From Galeopsis tetrahit (lineage: Eukaryota; Streptophyta; Magnoliopsida; Lamiales; Lamiaceae), in NCBI GenBank assembly GCA_963675135.1, contig OY776123.1, positions 20,801,840 through 20,865,839 of the forward strand: 64,000 bases of DNA, in the 5' to 3' direction. This document shows positions 33,926 to 45,383 of this stretch, piece by piece (within the stretch, counting starts at the first letter, position 1; each line of letters begins with the position of its first letter). The notes beneath the pieces are model-generated. The model saw only the letters and a program-made list of their open reading frames with translations. It had not been told where the DNA came from and made no database searches. A program made the translations under genes and the position numbers.

Positions 33926-34390
33926 AGAAATGAAAGAGATGAGTAAGAGGGAAGATGAAAGAGCGCGACGAAATGAAAATAAAAAAAAAACTTAAATAAT
34001 CAGTAGGCAAGTGGGGCGGGTCGGCGGGCGGGTCGGACTGGGGTGTATAACATACACTCAGGTGTATACTAGACCTTGGCTAATTTTATAAATCCACGTA
34101 CTTTTTAAAGTCCAAACAAATTCAATAGAATCTCAATTGAATACATCCCCCTAAATGTAGGCTTTCTTGATTCTTTCTGATGGTCACCGATGGTCAGACG
34201 AGTTTAGTACTTGGTGTACTCTAAATTAAAATTAGCTCTATAAGATAACTAGTCGACTGATTTATAAGGGGTCTAAGACTAGCTTGTCAGCTATGGTTAT
34301 CACCAAAGCTAAGTGCAAAAAATGTGAAAGCCCATGATTATACTCGTAAAAAAAAATGAATATCATTTTATACATGATCAGAAAACGAGA
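33926..34390. other. Non-coding DNA before the LINE
   Basis: A GC-rich GGGCGGGTCGG repeat at about 34013-34040 resembles the 32080-32210 segment, so both could flank one unidentified repeat that carries the aminotransferase pieces. Nothing else was recognised. Confidence 0.4.
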
Positions 34391-34413
34391 TGAGGTCAGA
34401 ATGGGAATGAATT

Positions 34414-34794
34414 GTGCATGCGAACTGCTATGCGGCACTGATGGGGAATGAACATAATGGAAGTACTAGTGAAGGGGTGGGGCTAGGGGCAGGGAAAGGT
34501 TTTCATAAGAGGACTCAGGAGAAGGATAAAGGAAAAGCCATTATGCCATATGAGCAACAAATGAATCTGGAAATGGGGAAGAAGCAGGCACTCCATAAAG
34601 CTTTTCCGAAAACGGCACATAAGAGAGGCAGACATACATCTGGGGCAGTTAGGATTATGACCGATCCAGAGGTGGTCAATGACATGGAGGAAGGGAAGGA
34701 GAATGAACGCAAGAAAAGGCAGAAGAGTGAAGATGAAGTTTCAAGTTCCAACATGGCGGCGGAGGGTGGAGCTCCTCCCCGCTCCCTCCCATGA
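34414..34794 (+). pseudogene. LINE ORF1, C-terminal part
   Basis: An open frame without its own ATG at the left edge codes for a basic, Lys/Glu-rich tail (GKENERKKRQKSED), such as follows the RNA-binding domain in plant L1 ORF1 proteins. Its stop TGA overlaps the ORF2 start in ATGA (34791-34794), an arrangement suited to termination-reinitiation. The RNA-binding and zinc-knuckle parts are lost. Confidence 0.6.
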
Positions 34795-37700
34795 GTACTA
34801 CTTGTTGGAATGCGAGGGGTTTGAAGGGTCCCAACGCATTCCACCGTATTAGGCAAGTGATAGCCATAAATAAACCCTCTATTTTGTTTGTAATGGAGTC
34901 TAGACTCCCCCTAGGCATAGCTCAAGCTTGGAAAAATATGTTGAATTTTGAGTTTTGCTTTGTTATAGAGCCTATAGGCAACAGTGGGGGTCTCATTTTG
35001 TATGCTACTAATGAAGTAAAGATTTCAGTTGGCTCCTACTCGAATTGTCACATTGATGCTCTCGTTTCTTTTAAAGATTATAAATGGTGGTTCACGGGAT
35101 TTCATGGTCCTCCGAATCAAAACTTAAGATTTTCAGTTTTGGAGCTGTTTTATAGAATTAAATCTACTCACTCTTCTTCACAAGCATGGATTGTGGGAGG
35201 GGATTTCAATGAAATTTTGAGTAATACGGAAAAAAGAGGAGGCATTCACGATGGTAGAACTCAAAATAACATAAACAGATTTCGCTCTCTCCTTCATGAA
35301 AATCACCTCCACGATATTGGATTCAAGGGCCCTAAATTTACATGGAATAACAAGAGGAAAGGCCCTTTCAATATCATGGAAAGGTTGGATCGGTTTGTGG
35401 CAAATTCGGAGTGGCGAAGTATGTGGAAATCTTATCGGGTACAACACTCTCTTTGGTTTGGCTCGGACCATAGAGCCATTTCTCTTAGCATTCAAACTCG
35501 TCCGGAAAGTTGAGGAGTGGATCGGTTTCAACACTTTCGATTTGAGAATGCCTGGCTTTTGGAACCCTCTTTTGAGGACGAAATGCTTTCCATCTGGAGC
35601 AGGTTGGACAAAAATCTGGAGGTGTCGGGCATATTAGATGGATGTGCAGAGGCCCTTCAATCTTGGGCTAATGTGAATGTAGGATGCCTGGACAAGAGAA
35701 TTAAATCACTCACGCGACGGGTTCTTCAGTTCGATGCCAGGAAGGATAATAATGATGCAGAGGGGGAGGAATTAGGCTTGGAGTTGGATTTGGAAATGGA
35801 ACTTGAAAAACTCCTTTCTCAACAGGAGGAATTCTGGAGACAAATGGCGCGAACATTTTGGATGATTAATGGCGATAGAAATACCACATATTTCCATCGA
35901 AGAGCGTCGGAGAGAAGAAGCCAGAATCTGATAAACAGATTGCAAAACGACGATGGAAGCTGGGTGGAAACAAAAGGAGGCATCACTAAGATTATTACTG
36001 AATATTACCAAGATTTGTTTGCTTCTAATCGAGTTTCCAACACGACGTCCAATGAACAAATGCAAAAGGTTATGTCGCTCACGGAACCCATTATTTCGGG
36101 AAGAATGTCGAGCTTCCTCGATGGCAATTTCTCCAGCGAGGAGGTTAGGAAAGCGGCGTTTGACCTTAATCCCGGAAAAGCTCCGGGACCGGACGGGTTC
36201 AATGCGAAGTTCTTTCAAGAAAATTGGCACATAGTGGGGGAAGTTATCACCAAAGGAGTACTTAACATAGTGAATAATGGAGGGGATATTCGGAGTTGGA
36301 ATGATACGTGGATCACACTAATTCCGAAAAACAAGAATCCGAAAGGCATGAAGGATTTTCGACCGATCAGTTTGTGCAATGTCAAGTATCGCATTGTGGC
36401 AAAAGTGATTGCAAATAGACTCAAAGTTATTATGCCGGACATCATCGATGAGCATCAAAGTGCTTTTGTTAAAAATCGTCAAATCTCGGATAATGTACTC
36501 ATTGGCTATGAATGCATGCACTGGTTGAGGAACAACAAGAGTAAGATGGGATATGCAGCGATTAAGCTTGACATGAGTAAAGCGTATGATCGAATTGAAT
36601 GGAACTTTCTCGAGCAGCAGCTTGAAAGAATGGGCTTTCCAATTAATTTTGTTAATCTTGTGATGGGATGTGTCAAAACAGTGGAGTACTCCTTTAAAAT
36701 CAATAACACGGTGGTGGGAAGAGTGCTCCCTGCCAGGGGCCTCAGACAAAGCGATCTGTTATCTCCGTTCCTCTTTGTTATTTGTGCACAAGGTCTGTCC
36801 TCCTACGTCTCCGATAGGGTTAATCGGGGAAGACTGGAGGGTATCAAAATTGCCAGAGAGGCACCTATAGTCTCACATCTCTTATTCGCGGATGATAGCG
36901 TTATCTTTTTTAAAAACAAGGATCACAGCGGGGAGGAAGTTAAAATGATTTTGGAGGACTATGAGAAAGCTTCAGGTCAGATGATTAATTATGAGAAATC
37001 AACGATTCTGTTCAGCCCTAACAGTGAGGGAAGTAGGAGACATAAGACTCAACAAGATCTAGGTATTCGTATCTCTCAAGGTCATCAGGTATATCTGGGT
37101 CTTCCGACTTTCTCCCTTAGGGGAAAAAAGATGCAGTTCTCATATTTAGTGGATAGAATGAGGAACAAAATTGATAACTGGAAAAATAAGGAATTCTCGA
37201 AAGGAGGGAGAGAGGTGTTAATTAAGTCCGTCCTTCAGGCCGTGCCCACTTATACCATGATGTGCTTCAAAATTCCTCTCCAAATCTGTCTTCAGATGGA
37301 GAGATTGATGGCAGACTTTTGGTGGGGCTGGAAGGAGAAAGGTAGCAAATTACATTGGCGGAAATGGGAGGATTTATGTAGGCCGAAAGAGGAAGGTGGT
37401 ATGGGGTTCAGGAGAATGCATGTATTTAATGATGCGCTATTAGCTAAGCAAGTATGGAGATGCATTAATTCCCCTGATATCCTCCTTAATAGAGTTCTCA
37501 AGGCAAGGTATTACAAGCATGGCGACATCTTAGAGGCTGATCCAGGCAACAATCCGTCATTTACGTGGCGCTCAATGTGCAAAAGCAGGTATATTTTGGA
37601 GGCAGTCGTAAGATGGATAATTGGGAATGGAGAGCAAATCAAAATCCAGAAACATGCATGGGTACAAGGACTTAACAATGGCAGAATTTCGTCCAGGATT

Positions 37701-38879
37701 GCCGCTACCCCAAATATCAACTTTTTCTTGGACGACAAAAGAGAATGGATCGAAGAATTGGTTAGGATGGCGTTTTTTGCTTATGAGGCTAAATGTATCC
37801 TAACTACTCAGGTTGGAAACATTGATGAGGAGGATAGGAGATTCTGGATTGATGACCCAATGGGGGAATACTCAGTTAGCTCTGGCTACAGGAGAGGGGT
37901 CGACGAAGATAAAGGATACCAAAGCACAGAGGGATCCTCTTCTCAGGAAGGCTCGAACAGATGGTGGAGACAGGTCTGGAAGATGGGTTTACCCCCTAAG
38001 GTCAGGATTTTCTGTTGGAAAATGTGTCGAGATTTTATCCAAACAGAAGGAAACCTGGCTAGGAGACATGTTCCTATTGATCCTTGGTGCGGGATGTGTG
38101 GAGGTTCGTACCCCTCAACGACTCATGCGCTTTTCCATTGTGAGAAGGTAAAAAGAATATGGAAGTCAATTGGTTTAGGGCAAATCTATAAGAAAGGTAG
38201 GGATATGAGCACTATGGATTTTCTGGAATATACCCTGCTAGAATTTGGGAAAAAGGTTTTTGAGGATATTATCATGGTAGCCTAGGGAATTTGGAAAGAA
38301 AGATGTAAAGTAATCCATGATACGCATAACAGGTATAGGGAATTGGATGCTAGAACTGGGATAAAGGTTCTGAACTATCTGAATGCATTTCGATACCAGA
38401 TTAGTTGCGTCAGAAACTGTAGCCGTCAGGAGCCTCCTAGACACTCTAATGAGTAAGCAGAGGAGGCCGAAAAATTTGTGCTGGAAGTAGATGGGGCTCA
38501 CAAAAAGGAGGAGAAAAGATTTGGTGTGGGAGGAATTCTCTATCGGGGTGATAGAGATATTCTTGTGACCTTCTCTGAAAATACGAGACCCATGAGAGGA
38601 GCGCTAGGGACGGAACTTATGGCTATTCATGCTGGGTTGAGAATTGCCAGACAATGGGGCTCAGAAGTTCTAGAGATCCGGACCGACTCCCAACAAGCAA
38701 TCTCCCTGTGTAGGCAAACCAAGAATATAACTGGCCCCGAGGTTTGCGTGGTTAAAGATATTTTGGCCCTCTCGTCCGAATTTGTTGTGTGCAAATTCAC
38801 GTATAAACCAAGAGCTGAGCTTAGAGAGGCTCATTGCCTTGCTCAGAGAGGTGCTGACTCTACCAGTTCACGTGTTTGA
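34791..38879 (+). pseudogene. LINE ORF2: endonuclease, RT, zinc region, RNase H
   Basis: One frame of about 1362 codons from ATG 34791. Domains in order: apurinic-type endonuclease (CWNARGL at the start, GGDFNEIL near 35195, SDHRAISL near 35466); RT (from about 36150, PGPDGFNAKFF, then the FADD catalytic box near 36884); a zf-RVT Cys/His region (CGMCGGSYPSTTHALFHC, about 38089-38142); and RNase H (LEVDGA near 38480, TELMAIHAG, RTDSQQAI). In-frame stops at 35511, 38283 and 38454 interrupt the endonuclease-RT junction and the segment before RNase H. All three fit single transitions. It would nick target DNA and prime reverse transcription if intact. RNase H is typical of plant L1 clades. Confidence 0.9.
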
Positions 38880-39082
38880 AGTGGAGTAGTCGTTGACGAA
38901 CTAGGAGCAAGATTTTACGGCTCTTTCCATCCTCCTAGTTCCTGTGTCGACAACCCCCCTCCCCCCCCCAAACAAAAAGAATGTCACTGATAGAAATGTT
39001 ACCCACCATTTAAATGTTTAGATTTTAGCTTTAAAATATCAAAAGAAGTTGTCGCCCAGACTCATTCATTTAACCCACATTT

Positions 39083-39896
39083 ACACAAACAAACGAATTA
39101 TAGGATAGATGCCGGTTCTGGAGAGAAGGGAGAGCTTCTCTCTCTAGAGAGTTGCTCCTCCCTTTCTCCACCGGTCTCCGCCGTCGATCGTCGCAAATTC
39201 GTCGTTCATGTGGTCGTCATAGTTTTTGTCTCCTTTGCGTCTCTATCTTTGTTGTCCTTTCGCCTCAGATGTGTGTTGATTTTCCGCTTCTCTCCGATCT
39301 CTTCTGGTATTTTGGTTTTTGCAAGACTTGTGTTGTAGATTTGTATGATCGTTGTAGATCTACAAGATTTGTAGATCTACATGATCTGGATTGTAGATCT
39401 GAAGATCTGGGTTGTAGATCTACATATCTAAGGTGTTTGATTTGTAGATCTATTGTAGTTCTTTTGTGAGTGTCTTTTTTGTGGTTGGGATCTGAGATCT
39501 GCAGATTTGAAGTTGTAGATCTGCAGATCTGTTGTAGTTTTTTTTTGTGGGTCTCTTTTGTGGTTGGGCTCCTTGGGATAGACTCGTGAGCCTTGATTTC
39601 TAGTTCTTGAGATCGGGTACTTGGTGGAACTTTGCCTATTTTTTTTTGTTTCCTATTCTTGACATGAAACACCTTAGTGTGGGGTTGTCTCGTTTAAAGA
39701 TTGGAGACCTGGACATCTGTTAAGGCAAAGGGAAACTCGTCTTTTCTCTTCACATGATTGAAGTGAACGACGATATTCGCATTGGTTTGAAAATCAAGAT
39801 CTTAATTCGTGATTTATAATTTTATTTGATGATCTTGTAAAATCACCCCTCAAAAAAATAAATAAATAAATAAATACACAAACAAACAAACGAATT
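39083..39896 (+). mobile_element. Non-autonomous retroposon with LINE-type hallmarks
   Basis: About 770 bp lies between matching flanks ACACAAACAAACGAATT (39083-39099 and about 39880-39896) and ends in an (AAAT)n tail (39853-39874). There is no RT or other recognisable protein. It opens with a pyrimidine/purine-rich palindromic leader (CTTCTCTCTCTAGAGAG near 39132) and holds a run of AGATCT palindromes at 39340-39540. Tail plus long target duplication indicate LINE-mediated retroposition; the source transcript is unknown. It could be a LINE 5' UTR derivative. Confidence 0.7.
39340..39540. repeat. TGTAGATCT palindrome cluster
   Basis: At least eight AGATCT hexamers occur, mostly inside GTAGATCTACA or GTAGATCTGCAGATCTG. 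They form overlapping imperfect palindromes spaced about 12-30 bp apart. Confidence 0.85.
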
Positions 39897-40854
39897 GTTG
39901 TTTTTGCTTGTTAGCTGGCGGACTCAACATAGGGACATGGGTACAATTTTTTATTTTATTTTTACTATATTTAATTAGTCCAGTAAATAAATTCAGTTGT
40001 AAAAAAAAAAATACTTATTTTAGTCCAAAGTTAACATGGGATGCCAATATTGAGTATTTTCTCAAACAAATTTAAGGACTCAATAAATCAATTATCCTTT
40101 TGTCAGTCGCTTGCACCCTATCCAACAAATCCTCATGGCCCTGGTAATTTTTTAATTTTTTTTATTTCTAATTATAATTTTAATTAAATTTCTAAGTTAA
40201 TTAAATAACATTGATGCTAAATTTTTTTTTTGATTTGTTATATTTTGCTTATGTGACTTTTTTTATAATAGAATTGTAGCAGTTTATACATTTGATTGTA
40301 TTCTTATTTTGTAGTATAATTTAATTAGAAAATGAGAGGTAAAATATCAAGATTAAAGACTATGAGAAAACAATCAAATTTTCAACAAATTTATGCTTTA
40401 AGAAATTGAAAATTCATAATTTTCCTCAAACAAGTTTAGTGTTTATTAGTTTAAAAAATATAATTGACATGAAATATTTTTAAATTATCTATCGATAGTA
40501 TCTAAAGGTGTTATTCGAGTCGAGTTGAGTACTTCAAGTTCGAGCTCGATTCAATTACATTGACGAGCAAAAAATAAAAGAGTTCGACTCGACTAGTTAA
40601 CAAACCTAATGAAATTAAAATGAAAATTTTAGATATTGAGTCTAACGAGTTCGAACTTCGAACCGACTTATTAGTAAATCGAGTATCTAACGAGGTAAAC
40701 TCGTTTAACGAGTCAAGCCAACCTTAAATCTTAACGAGTCCATCCTGGATCCGCCACTGTGTTAGCATCCCGGAGATGCATTCCTTTTTTGGAGTATTGA
40801 TAGAGTTTTATTTACAACATTTATCCCACAATTTTGTTGGGACCTTTTATATGT
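39897..40854. other. AT-rich intergenic DNA
   Basis: No gene. The segment at about 40505-40740 contains GAGTCGAGTTGAG, GAGCTCGATTC and related self-complementary motifs typical of eroded plant DNA transposons; ends were not found. Confidence 0.45.
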
Positions 40855-41084
40855 AGTCACAGTGTCGTAACGTGTCGTAATAACTATCGTAGTCAGTTTT
40901 TAAAAATCTAATCTAAAGGTTTAGATTTGATGACCTGTTACCTTTTGTAAATTTTACGATATGTATTATCGTAATGTGTCGTAATGTGTCATAAATTTGT
41001 ATTTTCTATTAAATTAAATTAATTAAAATATATTATTGTAAATTTACATTTTTATCCTTATACAATAAAATAATTTATTACAAC

Positions 41085-41400
41085 AATTATCTACACCCGC
41101 AAATTTTACGAGTTCACCCCAAATCATTTTTTACCATAGTTATCTGCACCCATTCATTTTATGAGTTCACCCAAATCATTTTTTACCATAGTTATCTGCA
41201 CCCATTCATTTTATGAGTTCACCCCCAAATCATTTCTTATTTACAACGGTTATCTACACCCGCTCATTTTATGAGTTCACCCCCAAATTATATTTTTACC
41301 AAAGTTATCTGCACCCGCTCATTTTATGAGTTCACCCCCAAATTATTTTTATACCACAATTATCTGCACCCGCTCATTTTATGAGTTCACCCCAAAACAT
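41085..41400 (+). repeat. Subterminal tandem array, left arm, unit about 62 bp
   Basis: About five copies of a unit with TTATCTGCACCCGCTCATTT and TATGAGTTCACCCCCAAAT. The same units appear inverted in the right arm. Confidence 0.9.
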
Positions 41401-41760
41401 TTTTTTAAAAATAATTACATTTAAGAGACTATATTATTTTTTTATTAATTAACACAAAATATAATAAAATCAACCCTAATTTATACATTTACAATCTACA
41501 ACCGAGTCATTGCCGAGTTACCGTCGATTCACCACCAAATCACTCATATTTTTAGAAAAAAAATCGTAAAAACATAATTAAAAAAAACTATCGATATTAG
41601 GCACAAATTTCAATTTTTTTTCTTTTTAATTTTTCTTCCCATTTTCAATTTTTATTCCAAACTTTTTATTTCTTCGTTTTTTTTGTTTCCTACTTTTTTT
41701 TTCATTAGTATATTTTTTTGTTTTAATACAAAATAATATTATATGCATGATTTTATTATA

Positions 41761-41974
41761 ATTCCTCCGTCCCAGTGAAAGCTCCTCATGAGCTTCGGAC
41801 ACAGAGGTTAAAAAATATGATATAATAAGTGGATGTATGAGAGGTGATTAGATTGAGAGAGAGAAGAATATAATGAAATGTGAGAGAGAATAGTTTGTCA
41901 AAAAAGGAATGAGTAACTTTCATTGGGACAAACGAATAAGGAAAGTTGGGTAGGTTTCAATAGGAAGGAGGGAG
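41761..41974. mobile_element. Stowaway-type MITE nested in the foldback element
   Basis: About 214 bp, with ATTCCTCCGTCCCAGTGAAA at the left and an inverted TTTCAATAGGAAGGAGGGAG at the right, and TA on both sides (41759-41760, 41975-41976). It lies at the inner edge of the left arm. Confidence 0.8.
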
Positions 41975-41979
41975 TAGTC

Positions 41980-42673
41980 GATAATACAACAAGTAATAAC
42001 CAGTAATACCATAAACAGTAATCAGTAATACCATTAACAATAATTAGTAATACCACGAACATTAATCAGTAATACCATTAATATTAATCAGTAAAATTTT
42101 ATACAATAACAAATAATTTCACACATCTAATTATATTCAATAATACAAAAAATATTTATCAGTAATACCATGAACAGTAAGTAGTAATACCATGAACATT
42201 GAATAGTAATATCTCATACAATAACAAATAATTCCACAAATCTAATTATATTCAATAATACCAAAAACAATTATCAGTAATACCATAAACAATAATATGT
42301 AATACCAGAAAAATAATAATAATCAGTAATAAATAATTTCACATAATCAGTAATACCACAATTAATAATAAAAAACCATTAATATTAATTCAATAGTGTA
42401 TTAATAGTAATACTGCAATCAATAACTAGTAATATCAGTATCAATAATACCAATAACAATAATACCATAAAAAAAAGTGGAGAGAGTGCAGATCGGGGTG
42501 TAATAAATAATTTCACATAATCAGTAATACCACAATTAATAATCAATAATCATTAATATTAATTCAATAGTGTATTAATAGTAATACTGCAATCAATAAC
42601 CAGTAATACCAGTATCAATAATACCAATAACAATAATATCATAAAAAAATGGAGAGAGTGCAGATCGGGGTGT
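41980..42673. repeat. CAGTAATACCAT-rich array and 174-bp tandem duplication
   Basis: Many short units (CAGTAATACCATNAACA, AATAATACC) fill 41990-42325. A 174-bp unit beginning TAATAAATAATTTCACATAA and ending GTGCAGATCGGGGTG is then present at 42327-42500 and again at 42501-42673 with a few differences. Confidence 0.85.
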
Positions 42674-42699
42674 ACTAAAGAAAATAGAGGGTGCACATT

Positions 42700-43245
42700 A
42701 CCAAGCCCAATGGAAGGAAACCCTAGCCCAATGGGAGGGCACCCTAGGTCAGCAGTCGGCTCCGAGTGTCGTCCGGTCAGAGATCAATCAGCAACATACT
42801 CACAGTCCTCCGTTGGGCCGTCGTCAACCGGAGGAAGAGGCTGCGCAGGAGTAGGGTGAAGAAGACGGATGAAGCAATGTAGCTTCGATTTGGACAGAGA
42901 TGAACGACGAGAGAGAGGCAGCGTCGATCCGAGTGTTGCAGGCGAGCGTCGTTGATGTAGGAGAAGCTCCTGGATCGCGAACGCAATGGAGATTGATCGA
43001 AGCAGTCGCGTCGGTGGTCGAAATGAGGAGAGGATTTCGGCCGCCATGGATCGTGGCCGAGATGGAAGATTATGTTGATTGTTATGGAAGTGAAGAATCG
43101 CGATTGCGATTCGATGAGGGGTCTCAGGCTTTAGCGGCCGAGACCGAAGCGCCGCCGTCGCCGTCGAGGGGGTGGTCGGGCATGGTGGTGGCTGAGTCAC
43201 CCGCCGACATGCATGGATTTCCGGCAGGTCCTTTACTCATCAAAT
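42700..43245. other. GC-rich, gene-like segment in the foldback loop
   Basis: About 540 bp of much higher GC content than the arms lies in the loop. Open frames exist on both strands (for example 42900-43283 plus, 42784-43200 minus), but neither has a recognisable domain, and high GC alone lengthens open frames. It resembles a captured piece of host gene, as in Pack-MULEs. The donor gene is not recognised. Confidence 0.45.
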
Positions 43246-43639
43246 TAAAATTAAAATTTAGGTGCACCGCCAATCGACTTTAATAAAATTATACCTATAA
43301 TATTATTTTGTATTAAAATTTAAAAAATACACATGCAAAAAATGGAAAAGAAAGACAGAAAAATTAAAAAAGGAAAAGAAAAAAAAAACAAGAAAATAAA
43401 AAATTTGAAAAAAAAAATTGAAAATGGGAAGAAAAAGAAAAAGAGGAGGGGGAAGAAAAATTAAAAAGAAAAAAATTGAGATTTGTGGCTAATTTCGATA
43501 GTTTTTTATTAATTATATTTTTACGCTTTTTTTTAAATATGGGTGATTTGGTGGTGAATTGATTTTTTAGAGTTTATTTATTATATTTTGTGTAAAATAA
43601 TAAAAGGATAATATAGTCTTTTAAATGTGATTATTTTTT

Positions 43640-43960
43640 AAAAAATATTTTGGGGTGCACTCATAAAATGTGTAAGTGCAGATAACCGTGGTAAAACAAT
43701 AATTTGGGGGTGAACTCATAAAATAAGCGAGTGCAGATAATTGTGGTAAAAAATAATTTGGGGGTGAACTCATAGAATGAGCGGGTGTAGATAACTGTTG
43801 TAAAAAAGAAATGATTTGGGGGTGAACTCATTAAATGAGCGGGTGCAGATAATTGTTGTAAAAATATGATTAGGGGGTGAATTCATTAAATTAGCGGGTG
43901 CAGATAATTGTAGTAAAAATATGATTAGGGGGTGCATTCATTAAATTAGTGGGTGCAGGT
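43640..43960 (-). repeat. Subterminal tandem array, right arm
   Basis: About five to six copies of the left-arm unit in inverse orientation (GGGGGTGAACTCATAAAAT, GCGGGTGCAGATAATTGT). Confidence 0.9.
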
Positions 43961-44221
43961 AAAATATAAATAAAATTTAAAAAGAAGGGTAATATAGTAA
44001 ATAACAAAATATAATTTAAATAATGCTAAAAATAACTGAAACCTGTATGACAGGTAGCAGGTCGTTTTTACGGTTACGACGCCACATGGCGCGGTTCGAC
44101 AAAGTGACTGCGTAGTCACTTTGTAAAATGTGACTACCGTAAGAATTGTCCAATTTTGTTGGGTTGTCTTTGTTTTCAACATATAACTATATAACTATAA
44201 GCAATAGATACTTTCTTAAAA

Positions 44222-45262
44222 GGGTTTGACTATATGCACCTCCATTTAGGAGGGATGCACCCCCCGATTGATGCACACCCCCTAAAATCGATTTAAAATA
44301 AATGCACCCATCCTCAATTGTCTTAAATGCCCCTGTCTCCATAAAATTCCTATTACTAACCCCTTCCCCTTCGTCCGGCCGCCCACGTGCCCGCCCACCA
44401 CCGGTCGCGGCCAGGAAAAAAAAAAAAAAAAACCTCCTTCATCCACGGCCGTCAGGGGCCGCCTCCCCACCATCGGCCACGGCCACCCCTCTCCCTCTTT
44501 CCCTCCCCCACCACCGGTCAGGCCCCCCCATCGGACGGCCGCCGCGTTTTTCAAGCGGCCAAGGCCACCCATCTCCCTGCCCCCTGCCGCCGCCATTAAC
44601 GTGGAAAGGTAGGTTTTTTTTTCTTTCTGTTCTAACGGTGCACATGGAGATCGCCTCCCCCACCACCGGCCACGCCCACCCCTTCCATCTCACGGTCGTC
44701 GCGTTTGTCGGGCGGCCAAGGCCCCATCTCACAGCCGCCGCCATTTTATTTTTTTGGGTTTATTAGGGTTTCTGCAGAAAAGTTGCAGAAACTTTTTTTT
44801 TTTTTTTTACTTTCAATCCTGTAATATCGACTAAATACACACTCGTCGACAATAATTCGTCGACGAGAGTACATTTGACCGACATTACATGGTCGAATTT
44901 AAAAAAAAATAAAAAAAATCGACCAATTTTCGACCATGTACACTCGCGTCGACAACGATGTGTCGACGCGAGTGAATATGGTCGACACTGGTTGGTCGAC
45001 GCGAGTGAATATGGTCGACACTGGTTGGTTGACATTTTTTTTTAGTTTGATAGTCGTCGGAAATGGTGTCAACGGCGGTTAAAAGTAGTGTTTTAAGTGG
45101 AAGGTGAAAAAAATGACAGACGGGGTGCGCTCAGTAGAGGAGGTTCATCTTGTATGCTGAATTTTAATGGAGGGCATTTTTGGTCTTTTACCTTATTATT
45201 TTATTATTATATTAAAAAAGGGAGTGCATCTCTCCGAAATGGAGGTGCATATAGTCAAACCC
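44222..45262. mobile_element. Mutator-like element 1, non-autonomous
   Basis: 1041 bp with perfect terminal inverted repeats (GGGTTTGACTATATGCACC at the left, complement at the right, through CTCCATTT). It is flanked by an exact 9-bp target duplication TTCTTAAAA (44213-44221, 45263-45271), the Mutator hallmark. The interior has GC-rich, repeat-laden DNA (44370-44740) rich in GGCCACGGCC-type motifs and a GTCGAC-rich block (44830-45030). No transposase is present. Open frames in the GC-rich part are low-complexity Pro/Arg/Gly sequences and are not called as genes. Confidence 0.93.
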
Positions 45263-45383
45263 TTCTTAAAATGTTAATATATCACGTAAATTCCAATTCA
45301 GTCTCCTCATATAGTTCCCACCCGCGGCCTAAATATAAATGGGTCTCTATTTTTATGGGTTGGGCAAATGTAATTACTTCCTA

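Larger units (their letters stand above)
34391..38975 (+). mobile_element. L1-type LINE, 5' truncated
   Basis: A non-LTR retrotransposon with the end of ORF1, a nearly complete ORF2 and a short 3' region ending in a C-run and A-rich sequence near 38956-38980. The 5' UTR and most of ORF1 are missing, as expected from incomplete reverse transcription. No target duplication could be placed with confidence, so both ends are approximate. Confidence 0.85.
40855..44155. mobile_element. Large foldback element (probable Mutator-like)
   Basis: Two long inverted arms, about 40855-41757 and about 43270-44155, enclose about 1.5 kb. Each arm has an outer part (GTAGTCACA...GTCGTAAC and GACCTGTTACC in the left arm, complements in the right), then an array of about 62-bp tandem units, then an inner AT-rich part with matching A/T tracts. 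No transposase is present. Outermost bases and TSD are unclear because the arms have diverged, so the Mutator assignment rests on arm length and on tandemly repeated subterminal regions. Confidence 0.65.

Noticed and set aside
42784..43283. Host gene in the foldback loop
   Set aside because: Plus and minus frames are equally open and neither resembles a known family; kept only as a possible captured segment.
44282..44766. Frames in the GC-rich part of Mutator-like element 1 as host genes
   Set aside because: Frames are open on both strands and consist of Pro/Arg/Gly repeats, with no domain. GC-rich repeats alone explain them.
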